Shown piece after piece: positions 40,649 through 52,322 of a stretch of 64,000 bases of DNA (the stretch's first letter is position 1; every line of letters begins with the position of its first letter). This DNA comes from Furcasterigmium furcatum (lineage: Eukaryota; Ascomycota; Sordariomycetes; Glomerellales; Plectosphaerellaceae). The position numbers and the translations under genes were made by a program. The notes under the pieces are model-generated. The model saw only the letters and a list, made by a program, of their open reading frames with translations, was not told where the DNA came from and did no database searches. The stretch is from NCBI GenBank assembly GCA_001599815.1, contig BCIA01000004.1, positions 4,242,082 to 4,306,081 on the forward strand, given 5' to 3'.

Positions 40649-42146
40649 GGTGGGATCGTGGTCAGTACGGCAGGTCTAGAATAATTCAAGGAAGGGGCGT
40701 GTGTTGACACTCCGCAAGCAAGGCATGCCGGCTCGCATGAGTCGCTGGCTCGATTCAGGGTTCCTTGCTTGCTGCGTGCTTGCTTGCTTGCTTGTGAGAG
40801 AGGTTGAGGGACCCGTCTTGGAGCTGCTGAGACAAGCGCAGTACCCAGGCATCAGAGTGAGAGTCTTTGGTCCAGCAGACCCCGGCGAGGAAAAGAAAAG
40901 AAGGGTCAGGGCATCGAGGGCCCTCGAGATGGTTGTTTCCGAATCTAAGGTGTTTCTCCGGCCGGCAGGAGCCGAAGTAAAAGAAACATCCACACCGCTC
41001 AGATGATTCTGTTTTGTCAGAGGATGTTGTAGTGAGAGCTCTGAGTCTCGCCTTGAGTCGTTGCGTGCACAAACTCCGCGGATGGTCCAAGCCCAGCACC
41101 GTGGTTCGGGGTGGTCTGGATCGAGACGCGATAATTGGTGATCGCAGGCAGGAACAAAACACGAGAAAACTGTTAGTGGACTACCCAAGCAGACCCAGGT
41201 CGTTGGGCGGTGTGGATGCATTTTAGCACCGGGCGGAGTTTCCACACATGTACCCTGACATCAGCCCCTGTCCTTGACGCTGGGCCTTTTCAAAGCCTGG
41301 AAAGGAGAAAGCGTGTTCGAGAGACTGTACCTTGCAGCGACGCTACACCAAACTTGGCGCTAGACCACTCTAGACACACACCCATCCAGGAACACGCCCC
41401 GCCCACCTCGAGATTCATCGAGGACCGACTTGATCCGACTGCAGATCAAACGAGCAGAGATAAGTAACCTTTCCACCCGGTTTCGAGCCATTATCAAGAG
41501 TGGTATCGGTTTAATATGAACATTTGACTTACCAGAAAAATCAGCTTATTGCTGCCATCGAAGAACCGTCCTGGCTCCGAGATGTCGGAATCTGTGCCCC
41601 TTTCCGCCGGGGCGTGTCTTTACCGTGATCAGGCGTTCATCCAGTGAGGAGAAACGACGTCCCACCCCCTTCCTTTCTCCTCCTCCCATCCCCTTGCACC
41701 ACCGTTCTCCTCCACCACCAGCTCCAGGTCGGGTTGCCAGTTTCACAACCCGACCCCGTCCTCTTCCAACAAAACTTCCCCGGATGCTTCTCGGAAACAT
41801 CCTCCTCTGTTCCTCCGCCCCAACGTAGACCAGGTGTCTTCCCTCCGCGCTGTCGTCCGTCGAGGCTGCCTGGCCCTGCTACCGAGTTTGCATCGATGCC
41901 ATCACGGAGTCCATGATGATCCTTCGCCTCTCTGCGACTCTTCCAGCCATTTCACGATTGGCCTGAAGCCAAGGCTGCGTCTCCTCAGGGCTCGGGTCCT
42001 TGTCCGACACTTGGTCATACACCGAGCATTCGCAGCTGGACGACGCCTGCTCTCAATTCGACTGCGATCAATCCAAATAGCTACCCGACGATTTTGTCCG
42101 GACGCCCGGCCGATCACCGTTTTGTCACCACACTCCCGACGAAGAG
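40649..42146. other. Divergent intergenic region of RecQ and Sog2
   Basis: 1.5 kb between divergent genes. The right 550 bases are C/T-rich and include short upstream ATGs, consistent with a long Sog2 leader. No coding gene is seen. Confidence 0.5.
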
Positions 42147-45100
42147 ATGGATCGAAACGACAGATCCGAACGGCCTTCGGGGTCCATGGGAGGGCCAAAC
42201 ATGCCGCCAGGACGAGGGCTGCCCGATAACCCGGCCCAAGGCGTTCGACGACAGTACCAGAATACACCGTCCTTCTCGAGCATAAACGCTCCTCCGATGC
42301 CCTCGATGCCTTCGATGCCGTCACTACGCAATGCATCATCCAACGCGAACCTATCCGCCTCGAACCCAGTGTCATCAAGCCAGGTCATATCTCTCGCGCG
42401 AGATTCCATGCAGAAAGCCCTACTCGAAAACGAGCAGCAGTCCGCCGCTGTCAGTTCGGACCTGAAACCCGGCGTGACCATCGACCTGAGCCGCAAGGGG
42501 ATCCAGAAGCTTCCCGAAGAGGTGGTCGATATCATCAAGAATGAACTGGAACGGTGAGTGACGCCGAACGGGCTTGGCCGAGAACCAAACTGACAAACAT
42601 CGGGCAGACTTGCCTTGTCGCACAATCAGCTCGCCTCGTTTCCCGCGCGCTTCGCAGAGTGCACTTCACTCCGTTATCTCAACGTGAGAAACAACCAAAT
42701 AAGGGAATTCCCCTTGGCTGTATGGACCTCCCTCTACATTCTTCGACACATGGCCAAGTCTAACACAGATTCTTGCAGTTGTGTGACCTGAGATCGTTGG
42801 AGATTCTCGACTTGAGTAAGAACAAGCTCCGAGCTTTACCTCCCGAGATTGCCAAGCTCGCTTCGCTTAAGGTATTCTCCGTACAAAAGAACCGGATTGA
42901 GGAGCTTCCATACGCCCTTGCAGACATGGCCTCCCTGCAGGTCCTCAAGTTCGACGGCAACCCCATCAGCTTCCCTCCGAAGGAGGTACTACAGGTGCAG
43001 GCCAGCAGTCCTCCAAACGAAGGATGGCTAAAGGAGAGCGAGGTGACCGAGGTTGTTGCCACATCGCATATCAAGAAGTACCTTCGACAGAGGGCCATGA
43101 GTGGTCGGGCAGAATCTGAGAGTGCTGATGAGTCGAGCGAGACTATGGAGACTCCTCGCATGCCGCCTATCAAGCGTGCTGCGAGTGGAAGGTTTCCCAT
43201 CAAGGTCAACGGCACTGACATCCCCGACAAACGGTCCCCAGCTGCGATCCGCCCCCCTCCGATCCCCAGTCGGTCCCACTACCGTGGCCTTTCTGCCCAG
43301 AGCACGACTATGAGGCGTCCTGGAGTCATGCCATTGACCATTAGCAATGTCAATGAACGTGTCCGGAGCAACTCGGAGACGCTTCTCCAGGCTACTCGAG
43401 GCGAACGGCCCGAATCACGAGCCCGCCGCATGGGTGCGGTTTCCCAAAAACAGAACCAGCTCGGCACCTTGGACGAGACGCAGGCCAACAATCGGTTCAG
43501 CCACTACCGAGGCTTGAGCCACGGGTCTGCAATGTCCGGGGCACCCGTTAATATGGCCCTTAAGAGTCCCAACAGCCCCGCCGAATCGATTTCTCAGCGC
43601 CCAGTCTATGTGAGGCGACTGTCAATCCTGCCTGAGCGTCGGCGGGAGTCGAAGGTCTTCGATCCGGTTCTCGAGGCCGCCAAAGGCATTCTCTATGCCG
43701 TCTTCCAAATCCATCCGACGATCCAAATGTTGATGAGCCTCACCAGCGACGGCTCGACTAAGCGTTCCAGCCTGGAGATGATATTCTACAACACCAACTC
43801 CCACGTCGAGGAGCTGGAGCAGGAGATTCAAAACCACGACCCGAGTGTCAGGGACGATGAAATGTCAGGCTACGACTCTGCATACAGCGACGATCACGTC
43901 CGTCGAGCGTGCCAGACCCTTGTCGGCGCTTACATTCACATCTGTGCCCTGCTCGCCAACAATATCGACACCTTCATCGACAACGGCGACCCACGCTACA
44001 TCCGAACTCTGCTCACGCTGCTCTACAATAGTATTATGGAGATACGAGCAACGCTCTTATCAATGCCACCGCCCCAGCAGGGCTCCAACCTTGCCCCAGG
44101 TGCAGGCCCCTTGTCAAGCACCATCAAGCCGTGGTCTCGCGAGACATCCAACGCCGTCACGCCGACTGCAGACAGGATAGCGCCCGTGCAGCGCGCTCGC
44201 GGTCCCCAATACCCCCATAATGTCGCCAATTTGAGGGTTGCCACAGACGTTCCCATGCCTTATGTGAATGGTCTGAGTGGCAGCCGTACACCTGCTCTTG
44301 GGTCAGCCACCCCCCGGTCTGGCGAGTCGTTCACCTCAAATGTGTCCAACGGTCGGGCAATGGGGGCTGAGTTTACGGAGGACGACAGGTCTTTTGAGAA
44401 AATATTCTTGATCCTCCAAAGATCGTCCGACCTGGTGCTGCGGACACTGCCGATGTTCCAGAGCCAACTGGCAGGCGGCGCGCGGATCGCGCAGAACCAG
44501 CGCGCCATGGAGGAAGACATCGAGTGCTGGAAAAGCCTCATCAACGGTTGCGGCAGGACAATCCAGCAAGCCGAAATGCTCAAGAATCGCCTGTCGCAGG
44601 TCAAGTTGAAGGAACCGGGCATCATGGGGCAGTCAAACTTCCGCAACCTCATCACGAGCTTCCTCCACGCATGGGCAGACTTCGCGGCCGAGATCCGGTA
44701 CGCCAATGCAAAGGTGCCGTTGCCGCCTGATACCAAGGCAAGACTCCGCCCAATCCATCTCGCCATCAAGGAAGCCATAGACACCATCCTGCAGTCACCG
44801 TGGAACGCTGTCCTGCCACATTCACATTCTGGGTCAAGCAGCATCTTCAGCCCCAACACCCTGCAGATCAATCCGCAGATTCAGATGCCCATGACACCGC
44901 AGAGCGCAGCACTTGGCCCTGCCGTGCAGGCCACGGTGCCATCCACTCCCCAGAGCGCCTCCTTCGCCTCGGCGTTCTCCGGCAACGTCTTCGAGCGAGC
45001 AGACGCACTCATCTCCATGGGTGGAATATCCATGTCACGCAACCACTCGATGGTGACCAGCAACGGCTCCAGCTTCTCATCCATGCACTCTCTGCCTCCA

Positions 45101-45196
45101 GACGGCTTCATGACCCCGTCCTCCAGCGTCATGAGCAGTAACGGCTTTGGCGGACCCTACCATTCCCGGCTCAACGGCAGCAAGGTCGCCTTCTAG
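42147..45196 (+). CDS. sog2: Sog2-like leucine-rich-repeat protein of the RAM/MOR pathway
   Basis: Scaffold of the NDR-kinase (Cbk1/COT1) morphogenesis pathway controlling polarity and cell separation. Exons 42147-42553, 42608-42719 and 42779-45196 give 978 residues. An N-terminal Ser/Pro/Met-rich disordered region precedes leucine-rich repeats at about residues 110-265: LSRKGIQKLPEEV, LALSHNQLASFPARF, LNVRNNQIREFPLA, LDLSKNKLRALPPEI, FSVQKNRIEELPYAL. The Sog2 domain follows (FDPVLEAAKGILYAVFQIHP, then EMSGYDSAYSDDHVRRAC). The two introns are confirmed because they join LRR units in register (branches CTGACAAAC and CTAACAC). SP/TP and RxxS-type sites are frequent in the linker regions. Confidence 0.93.
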
Positions 45197-45720
45197 AAGA
45201 GGCTCCTCGGCGGGCGGCCCAGAGGCAATTCCGGGCTCTAGCGCCCGCTATTCCCGCGCGCGTTGGGATTCTCTCCCTCTCTCTCTCATTTCTTGCGAAT
45301 TGGACTAAACCTTCCTTCAGTTTTGCTTCTTGGCTGGTTCAGGGAAGTCGTTTTTTCTCCTCTGGCATCTTTCTTCGCATAGCATCGGCGTCAAGAGGTG
45401 CTGTATATCAATCGCTTCTTCCTTTTCAATTTTGGGTGCGCCCGTTGCTTTTCCTTGTGGCAACGGGCTCTGGACATGTGGCGGTCATTCATTCGCGGTC
45501 ATGGCGTTGGCGTGGTTTTCTGTCAAAGTAATGGGTGAGCGGCCATCGTTTGCATGGCGAAGCGGACGGAGCACAGCGAGCATGTTCTGGAGAGTGCCGC
45601 CGTCTCTATTAGATCACGATAGAACACGGCAGGCCAGAGAGTATAGCCATGGCATTCAAGTCTAGAACGTGGCCTTTGAAACTTCATTCCCGTGAGAAAT
45701 TATCTCTGACGCTGTCGCCC
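45197..45720. other. Convergent intergenic region
   Basis: 3' flanks of Sog2 and aldehyde dehydrogenase. T-rich runs at 45285-45360 fit 3' UTR. No gene is seen. Confidence 0.5.
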
Positions 45721-47455
45721 CTACAGACGATTCCCCAGGTTGACGTGAACGGCTTTGATGTTCGTGTACGCCTGAATACCAGCCTCGCCCAGCTCCCGTC
45801 CAATACCCGATTGCTTCACTCCGCCAAACGGCACCCTGAAGTCCGAATCGTTGCTGCTGTTAATCCAGACCACTAGAAGAAAGGGGGCGGGTTAGCAAGA
45901 TATTGTCACGATAGCCCCCTGCTTAGTATGAGGCTAGACTTACTCCCTGCCTCGATTCTCTTGACCAGCGTGTGCGCCCTGGTGATGTCCTGGGTAAAGA
46001 TGGCGGCACCGAGACCGTACGTCGTGTCGTTGGCCCTTCGGATCGCCTCGTCCTCGGAGGAGAAGCTGGTCACGACCGCAAATGGCCCGAAGATCTCTTC
46101 GCGGTAGATGGCCATGTGGTCAGCCACGTCTGTGAAGACCGTCGGCTCGACATAGAACCCCTTCCCGCCGGGGCCGGGGAACGGCTTCCCGCCGAGGGCG
46201 AGCGTTGCGCCCTCGGCTTTGCCCTTGTCGACGAAGGAGAGGACGCGGTTGTACTGCGCCTCGGTGACCTGGGGGCCCTGGAAGGTATCGGGGGCGAAGG
46301 GGTCGCCGACCTTGGACGTCTTGCGGACCTCGGCGAGGAAGAGGGCCGCGAACTCGTCGTAGACAGATTCGTGGACGAGGATGCGGCTTGTTGCGGTGCA
46401 GATCTGGCCCTGGTTCGCCATGATGCCGTAGTGGCTCCATTTGACGGCCTGCTCGAGGTCCGCGTCGGGGAATACGAGGAGCGGGGACTTGCCGCCGGTC
46501 TCGAGGGTGATGCTCTTCAGGTTCGAGGCGGCGAGGCGCATGATCTCCCTTCCTGTTGATGTCGAGCCGGTGAAGGCGATCTTATCAACATCGAGGTGAG
46601 CGGCGAGGGCTGCGCCGGCTGTCCGGCCGAAACCGTTGACGATGTTGATGACTCCTGGCGGGAAGCCAGCCGTGTCTATGAGAGTCGCGAAGACGAGGAC
46701 GGAAAGAGGAGTCTGCTCTGCGGGCTTCAGAATGATGGTATTCCCAGCTGCGAGGGCCGGTCCGAGTTTCCATGCCGCCATGCCGAGGGGGTAGTTCCAG
46801 GGGATGATCTGGCCACAGACACCGATGGGCTCCCGGTCGGTGTAGGCCAACTTGGTTCCCGAGACGGGGATCACTGCCTCTGGTTAGGACATAACATGTA
46901 CGTCAAGACGACAGACGGTGTACCAACCCTGGCCGTAGATCTTGTCGGCAAAGCCTGCGTAGTATCGCAAGACACTGGTGAGCTCGCCAACATCTCCCCG
47001 AGCAGAGGTGTATCGTTTCCCTGGAGACGATGTCAGCGCTGGGTCTGCGGCCCCGGGATGGTGGACTTTACCATTGTTCCAGGTGTCGATGCTGGCCAAG
47101 TCATGTGTCCTCTCCTCGACCAGATCGGCCAGCTTCCTCATGAGCTCCCCTCTCTCAGTGCCAGAGACCTGCGACCACGGCCCCTTCAGGGCCCTGCGTG
47201 CTGCCTTTACGGCTTCATCGATGTCATCTGTTCCGCCAGCATCGACCTTGATGATTTCCTCCCCATTGCTGGGACCTGTTAGCTGGGGAGAGATGATAGC
47301 CGCCCACGCTTGCTTCTTACTTACATGGGGCTGATGACCGTGATTTTCTCGCCGCTCTTCGCCGGCACCCACTCATTGTCGATGAAGAGCCCCAGGGGTT
47401 GCGTGTACCTGTTGCCGTTTGGCACCGTGAGGTCTGTGAAAAGCTGTTCTGTCAT
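45721..47455 (-). CDS. NAD(P)+-dependent aldehyde dehydrogenase
   Basis: Oxidises aldehydes to acids. Five exons (47325-47455, 47072-47268, 46928-47020, 45944-46873, 45721-45872) give 500 residues, the normal ALDH length. The cofactor region is FTGSTSTGREI. The general base Glu lies in LETGGKSP, and the nucleophile Cys in NQGQICTATSR. The oxyanion Asn is in IIPWNYPL. The C-terminal FGGVKQSGIGRELGE and INSSNDSDFRVP come from the last exon. The splice joints were set by the family reading frame (SPINGEE, TWNNGKRY, YGQVIPVSG, IEAGMVWINS). It ends without a clear targeting signal. It lies at the edge of a block with two amine-oxidase-like genes and a permease, where an ALDH would oxidise the aldehyde product; this link is inferred. 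Confidence 0.94.
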
Positions 47456-48094
47456 CTTACGTAGATGAGGGTTCAAGGAAGTCGAGTATGTCTAACAAGT
47501 CACGTCCAACGGATATGGCGCTTCGACCTTTTCTCAGTCAACGGACTTTTATCTCATACAGCCTCTTACACTCAGGTGACGACCGATGCCATTCTTCCCA
47601 CCTGCCCACATTGATGGAGCATCCATCTTTCTCCGGGACGTGAAATCCTCGGGTATTGTCCGAGAGAGGGAAAGTTAAGCGGCTGCCACCGCCAACCATC
47701 TGCAATCTAGAGATCAGATCTCCATCGCTGATCGCTCAGCCCAGGCCCAGGCTCTCGGGTTGTGGCCGAAAGAGGCAACTGACCACCCCACAACCACGTC
47801 TTGATCTGGACGCCGTCAGAAGTCTTGTATGTTCCCTCTACTCCCCCAGTTGATAATAGATATTGTTCAGACAGCCGTACCTTCAACTACGAGATCAAGC
47901 ACAGTGCAGCGAATCGAGCCTCGGGTGCTTGAGATAACCTCTCTCTTGCCAGTGACCTCAAAGAACTGGGATTTCTCTCACTGAACTAGAGGCGATTCCT
48001 AGGTCTACCGAATCGACTTCTGACAGTTCTGAATAATGCATATCTGGACAGCAAGACAACTGACCCGGCCATTTTTTTTACGCCCCCTGGGTCG
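47456..48094. other. Intergenic region, ALDH promoter
   Basis: 640 bp between the ALDH start and the 3' end of the next regulator. No gene is seen. Confidence 0.5.
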
Positions 48095-49537
48095 CTACTC
48101 CAACCTCAACCTCCAATTCTTCTCCAACATGAGTCCGAGCCAGTGTAAGTTGCTCCCAAGGTCTTTCAAGGACCACAACTCCTCGAGCAGGCGAAGCGCC
48201 CACACGCTCCCCGGAAGGTGGTTGTACGAGAACACCTCCTTGAACCTCGCTCGCACTGCATCCCGAAGCTCCGAGTCCTCGCTCCCCAGCTCGGCCGCGG
48301 CCGTAAGAAGCGGCGTGGGCTGCAGGCTGACAAAGCTCGACGTCGGGGGTATTTCCAGCGCCAGATGGATGATGCGAAGGGCCAAGTCGCGGATCCGGCG
48401 GTTCCTCCTGCTTTCCGGGCTGGGGGCCGGCTCCCCGTCTTCGACATGAGGCACTGTGGAAGGCGGGTGTTCGCAGACTCGGTAGAGAAGGATGAGGCCG
48501 TGCATTCGGAACGTGTCCGCTGTGACCTGCCAATTCTCATCATCCGAAGCGGTGTCCCAGTTGACGAGCTTCTGCTCAGTGGCGCGCTCGAGTACGAGAT
48601 CTCGCGTCAAGCCATCCACGGTCATCCTGGAGTACCTGCCGAGATCACCGAGGAGACAGAAGAGATCGGTGAAGCGGCCGGTGATCGAGTGGTGAAAGTT
48701 TTTCATCCCGCGGACGTGCTCCATCACCAGAGAGCTCCGGGGTGGCTGATCAGCGGGCTTGAAGAGTGTCGAGCACGACAGGTCCCAGTAGACGTATGCC
48801 CCGATGATGTTGTTCGTGAACTCGTCATGTCGGGAGGTCTTGCTGGAAAGAATGGATGTCACGAGCTCATGCGCCGCTAAAAGGTGCTCCCTGCCGTAGT
48901 CGAACCTGTTCTGGTCGATGTAGGAGGCAGATATGCCGAGGAGGTAACAGGTCCAGAAGCGCAGCGGTTCAGGTGTGTTGTCCGCCGCCAGCTCCCTGCG
49001 GAAAGTTGTCAAGGCCTTCCCTCTTTCCTCGAGGCACGGATGGAGGTTCGGCCCCTGGAAAAAGGACTCGTGGCCCGCGGAGATGCTCTGGAGGGCGTGA
49101 ACGAGCGAGGACGACGCCTCTAGGTGGGAGATGATGGGGAACGACAGCGGGTTGGTGTCTTGATCCTGGACCAAGATGAACGAAGTCCTCTCGAACCACC
49201 GCCCAAGAAGCCTCTTGTTGATATGGGCCAGTTGATCCAACCGATGACTTTCAAGTTGCCGGGAAGGCCCCGGCGCCCGACAGCTCGCAGTCAGCCATGG
49301 CATCTCGAACTGCCATGTTGTCGATCTTGCGGGAGAGAAGCAGAGGGAGCCTCGCTTCTGACAGCGGAGGCACACCGGGAAGGTCTCATCGCACTTTACG
49401 CGCCGTGCCTTGCACTCTCGACATCCCTGGTGGCTCTTGGACCCTCGTCTGCCAGCACTGGCCTCTGGCTGCTGCGGCGTCGCCGCCCCTGATCCGGCAG
49501 AGTTGACGGGGGCGAATCGAACTCGGAAGACTCTCAT
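48095..49537 (-). CDS. Zn2Cys6 transcription factor, fungal_trans_2 type
   Basis: Predicted DNA-binding regulator, 480 residues, no intron. The zinc cluster is C39, C42, C49, C56, C59 and C66 (CRECKARRVKC, then CLRCQKRGSLC). The rest is a helical domain of the PF11951 kind found in regulators next to metabolic clusters (for example LRFWTCYLLGISASYIDQNR, then FTNNIIGAYVYWDLSCSTLF). The frame runs upstream to 49564 only through a non-ATG codon; the first ATG is at 49537 and leaves a normal 38-residue lead. The position between ALDH and an FAD oxidase suggests it may control this block. Confidence 0.88.
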   Translation of the reverse strand: MRVFRVRFAPVNSAGSGAATPQQPEASAGRRGSKSHQGCRECKARRVKCDETFPVCLRCQKRGSLCFSPARSTTWQFEMPWLTASCRAPGPSRQLESHRLDQLAHINKRLLGRWFERTSFILVQDQDTNPLSFPIISHLEASSSLVHALQSISAGHESFFQGPNLHPCLEERGKALTTFRRELAADNTPEPLRFWTCYLLGISASYIDQNRFDYGREHLLAAHELVTSILSSKTSRHDEFTNNIIGAYVYWDLSCSTLFKPADQPPRSSLVMEHVRGMKNFHHSITGRFTDLFCLLGDLGRYSRMTVDGLTRDLVLERATEQKLVNWDTASDDENWQVTADTFRMHGLILLYRVCEHPPSTVPHVEDGEPAPSPESRRNRRIRDLALRIIHLALEIPPTSSFVSLQPTPLLTAAAELGSEDSELRDAVRARFKEVFSYNHLPGSVWALRLLEELWSLKDLGSNLHWLGLMLEKNWRLRLE

Positions 49538-50264
49538 GAGGGTCGCAGGGCCTTTCTCTTCCAAGACTCGGCGATCCCGCGTTCGCTGGAAGATGTGATG
49601 AAGTATGTTACTGGCTGTTCAACGAGGGCGGCGCATCGTCGAGATGAACTACATATGTACGACCGAGGAGCGAGACACGAGAGTGCGGGGGAAGCGGAGG
49701 CAACATCCAATCGCTACTGTCAGTTAGTTACTAGACGTCTAAAAGCACCACCTCCGGGCCGGTGTCGGTGGGCACCGGGATGAGCGAGTCAGGGGGGGGG
49801 TGTTCCACCGTCAGCTGGAACTAACTGGCAACTAGAGGTACCTAAGATGGAGTCCTGTGGTTGAAGAAGACGAGAGCTTCTTGTGGAGAATGTACTACTA
49901 ATGTCCAAGTAAGTATATCAGGAAACCTTGCGCGCCAGGAGGGTCGCAGAAAAGACGGCCGGTTCAGGCATGATGCTATCCAGATACGTTGCGCTTGAAT
50001 TATCTCTATTTCAGCAAGAGGCCATCTCGATTTCTTGTAATCAAGATAGACGCTATCTCCATTTCTTTGAATTAAGGTAGAGGCTATCTCGATTTTCTAT
50101 CGCTTGATCTGAGATCTGTTGGTCGACATGGCCGTTCTGAGGGCGGCCATCCTTTCTGTGACCCTCTTGCGCGCCTGTTGTAAGGAGTCTGGGAGCTGAA
50201 AAGTGATTTCTTGGAGCATCAAGGCGAGACTCAGTCTGATGCCGGCAAGGACAACTGCTACGAC
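49538..50264. other. Intergenic region with repeat copy B
   Basis: Regulator promoter to about 49900, then repeat copy B (49980-50160), then the 3' flank of the FAD oxidase. A 23-codon frame starting at 50128 in the repeat shares its first codons with one in copy A. Confidence 0.5.
49980..50160. repeat. Dispersed repeat, copy B
   Basis: Best preserved copy. Three tandem 31-bp units at 50018-50048, 50049-50079 and 50080-50110, consensus GAGGCYATCTCGATTTCTTG. The first two are followed by imperfect inverted repeats such as TCTTGTAATCAAGA. The left edge CCAGATACRTTGCSCTTGAA and the right part (GATCTGARRTCTG, then ATGGCCGTT and GGGC.GCCATCC) are shared with copy A. Confidence 0.78.
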
Positions 50265-51807
50265 CTACAGCCTGGATTTCGGGAAATTCGCATCGTACAT
50301 GTCCTCGACTAGGTTTCGAGGGTCTTTGAGTCTCGTCTCCGACTCCTCGAAAAGCGACGGGATCCCGGTCTGTCCAAAAGACACGCCATCCAGGATCATG
50401 CTGGCCATTCCCTTCCCACACAAGAACACCTGCGGCATCCCGTGGCCCGTGAAGCCCGCCATGATGTACATCCCTCGACGGTTCGGCACATGACCTATTC
50501 GCGGCAGGCGATCGGAGGAGTACCCCATGACTTGGCCCGTCAGAAGAGGTCCTGATGAGGTGACGGAGGGGAAACAGGCGCATAGTACTTACTACCAGTC
50601 CAGAGATCCGAGACGTACGCGCCACTGTCTTCCCATCCGTGGAAAAAGCGCTGCATGTACCCATCAAAATACTTGCGAGTGGCCTCGATTGCTTCGCTGT
50701 CGTCGACGTTGCCGTACCATTTCGCTTTATCTCCCAGATACGCTCGTCTCGCGCCGCCCACGATGATGCTCCCGTCGGGCCTGGGGATGAGATAGTCGAA
50801 ATCCCAGTCTGCGAAGCGCAGAGAATATGTATTCGGAAGAAAGGGGGGCTTTCCAGGCGTCTTGATGTGCGCAACAGCTCCGCGATACGGGATGATCTTG
50901 CCCTGGTACTCCGGGAGCAGCGAGGAAGTGTAGGCGTTGGTGGCCATGATGACCTGCTTGGCTCGGATGCTTCCTCGGGGCGTTTCGACCGCCCATCCGT
51001 CTTGGGTTTCGGACACCGAGGTGGCCTTTGTGTTGGTCTGCAGGTTAACACCTCGGGAGATGGCTTTAGAGAAGAGGCTATGGATGAGTTTGTACGGCCA
51101 GACGTGGCCCGCGGTGTAGCTGAAGGTGCCCTTTGCGCCTTTGACGCCAGAGAGCTAGACAGTATCAGTCAGACAGGGAGGCTGATTGCTGCTGAGAAAG
51201 TGAAGCATACCTGCTCGGCAAACTCTTCCGGCGGGCAAAACGTGTTCCGGGTGGACTCTACCCCAGCTCCCACGAGCTTCTCGTAACGCTCCTTCATGCT
51301 CTTGTGCTGCTTTTCTGAGAAGTGTATGTCCATGGCCCGGGTGGTGACGAAATCACAGTCTATCTTCTCTTCTCGTACGAACTCCGTCACGGCCTTCACA
51401 TTGGCGGCCTCGAAGTCGGCGACCTCCGCAGCAGCCGTGACCCCATACTTCTGAGCGAGGGTAGAGATGAAGGCGTACGAGTCAGGTTTGAGATGGCCAC
51501 CTGGGGTTGAGAGAAGTCAGCATCTCTGGCGGAAAGAGGTTGAAGCGGAAGATGGCAGACCATTTCGCCCTGTTGCTCCGGAGCACAGCTGTCGAGCCTC
51601 CAAGACGAGGACGGATGGGTTCTTCACGGGAAAGCTCGGGTGTCTCAGAAGATGGGTGACAATTGCTGCACCGGCGAATCCTCCTCCGACGATGACAATG
51701 TCTGCCTCTTGTGGTAGAGGCCCTGGAGTTCGATGATTGTCGAGCTCACCAGGGGTCTCCCGCCAGAACGTCTTCATCCCCTGGGGATGAGGAGTAGTCT
51801 TGGTCAT
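50265..51807 (-). CDS. FAD-dependent oxidoreductase (DAO family), copy 1
   Basis: Oxidase of the D-amino-acid/sarcosine/gamma-glutamylputrescine oxidase superfamily (PF01266). Exons 51561-51807, 51211-51500, 50593-51154 and 50265-50530 give 454 residues. The Rossmann loop is IVIVGGGFAGAA (about residue 30). GATGRNGGHLKPD spans intron 1. IRAKQVIMATNAYTSSLLPE follows, and the canonical DLWTGIMGYSSDRLP is recovered across intron 3 by using donor GTAAGT and acceptor GCCAAG. C-terminal FAD-domain residues are FTGHGMPQVFLCGKGMA. No peroxisomal tripeptide is seen (ends KSRL; SRL is itself a PTS1 variant, so peroxisomal entry is possible). It is divergent from a Zn2Cys6 gene over 515 bp and parallel in function to copy 2. 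Confidence 0.9.
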
Positions 51808-52322
51808 GTCGTCGGTGGACCTGTACACAGGTATGGTACATATGAACGAGCTGGAACTTAGCGTCAGCAACAGGACGGTAGGGCCACCGAATGACTGGTC
51901 ACCCGTGCTAATTAATAGAGCGTGAGCTCACGAGCCTAGTTCCATTCCTCATGTCCCGGCTGCTGCATCCCCATAGACGCGCCGGGACCGGACCGGATGC
52001 CTAGGGGTTCCCCACTTGCCCCTTTTGGCAGGAATGCGAGGTGGCTGGCGACGACAGAGATAAGGGGAGAGCCGGCCTTGGATGATGTTGCCATGCTTGG
52101 GTGTCCATGCTCTCCGGCGTCCCGAGCCAGACTGTACACTACTGATGGCTCACGTGGCGGCCGAGCCCATCGAGGTGGGTGTTGGTTATCTGGGGATTCG
52201 GATGGCAAACTTGTCGAGGTTCAACGATCGGACCTGGCGTATGTCTCGTCAGCATCAAAGATCCAGTGGAGCAGCGCCGGCTCATCATCTACCAGATATT
52301 ACCCTTCTAGAGACGGGAAAAC
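51808..52322. promoter_or_regulatory. Divergent promoter of FAD oxidase 1 and its neighbouring regulator
   Basis: 515 bp between two divergent starts. It contains CCGGGACCGGACCGG (51982-51996), a dense cluster of CGG/CCG triplets of the kind Zn2Cys6 proteins bind. Confidence 0.5.

Noticed and set aside
50552..50592. Alternative 41-nt intron 3 in FAD oxidase 1 ending at CATCAG
   Set aside because: Below the normal intron size and it gives an insertion; the acceptor GCCAAG 21 bases further restores the family motif WTGIMGYSSD.
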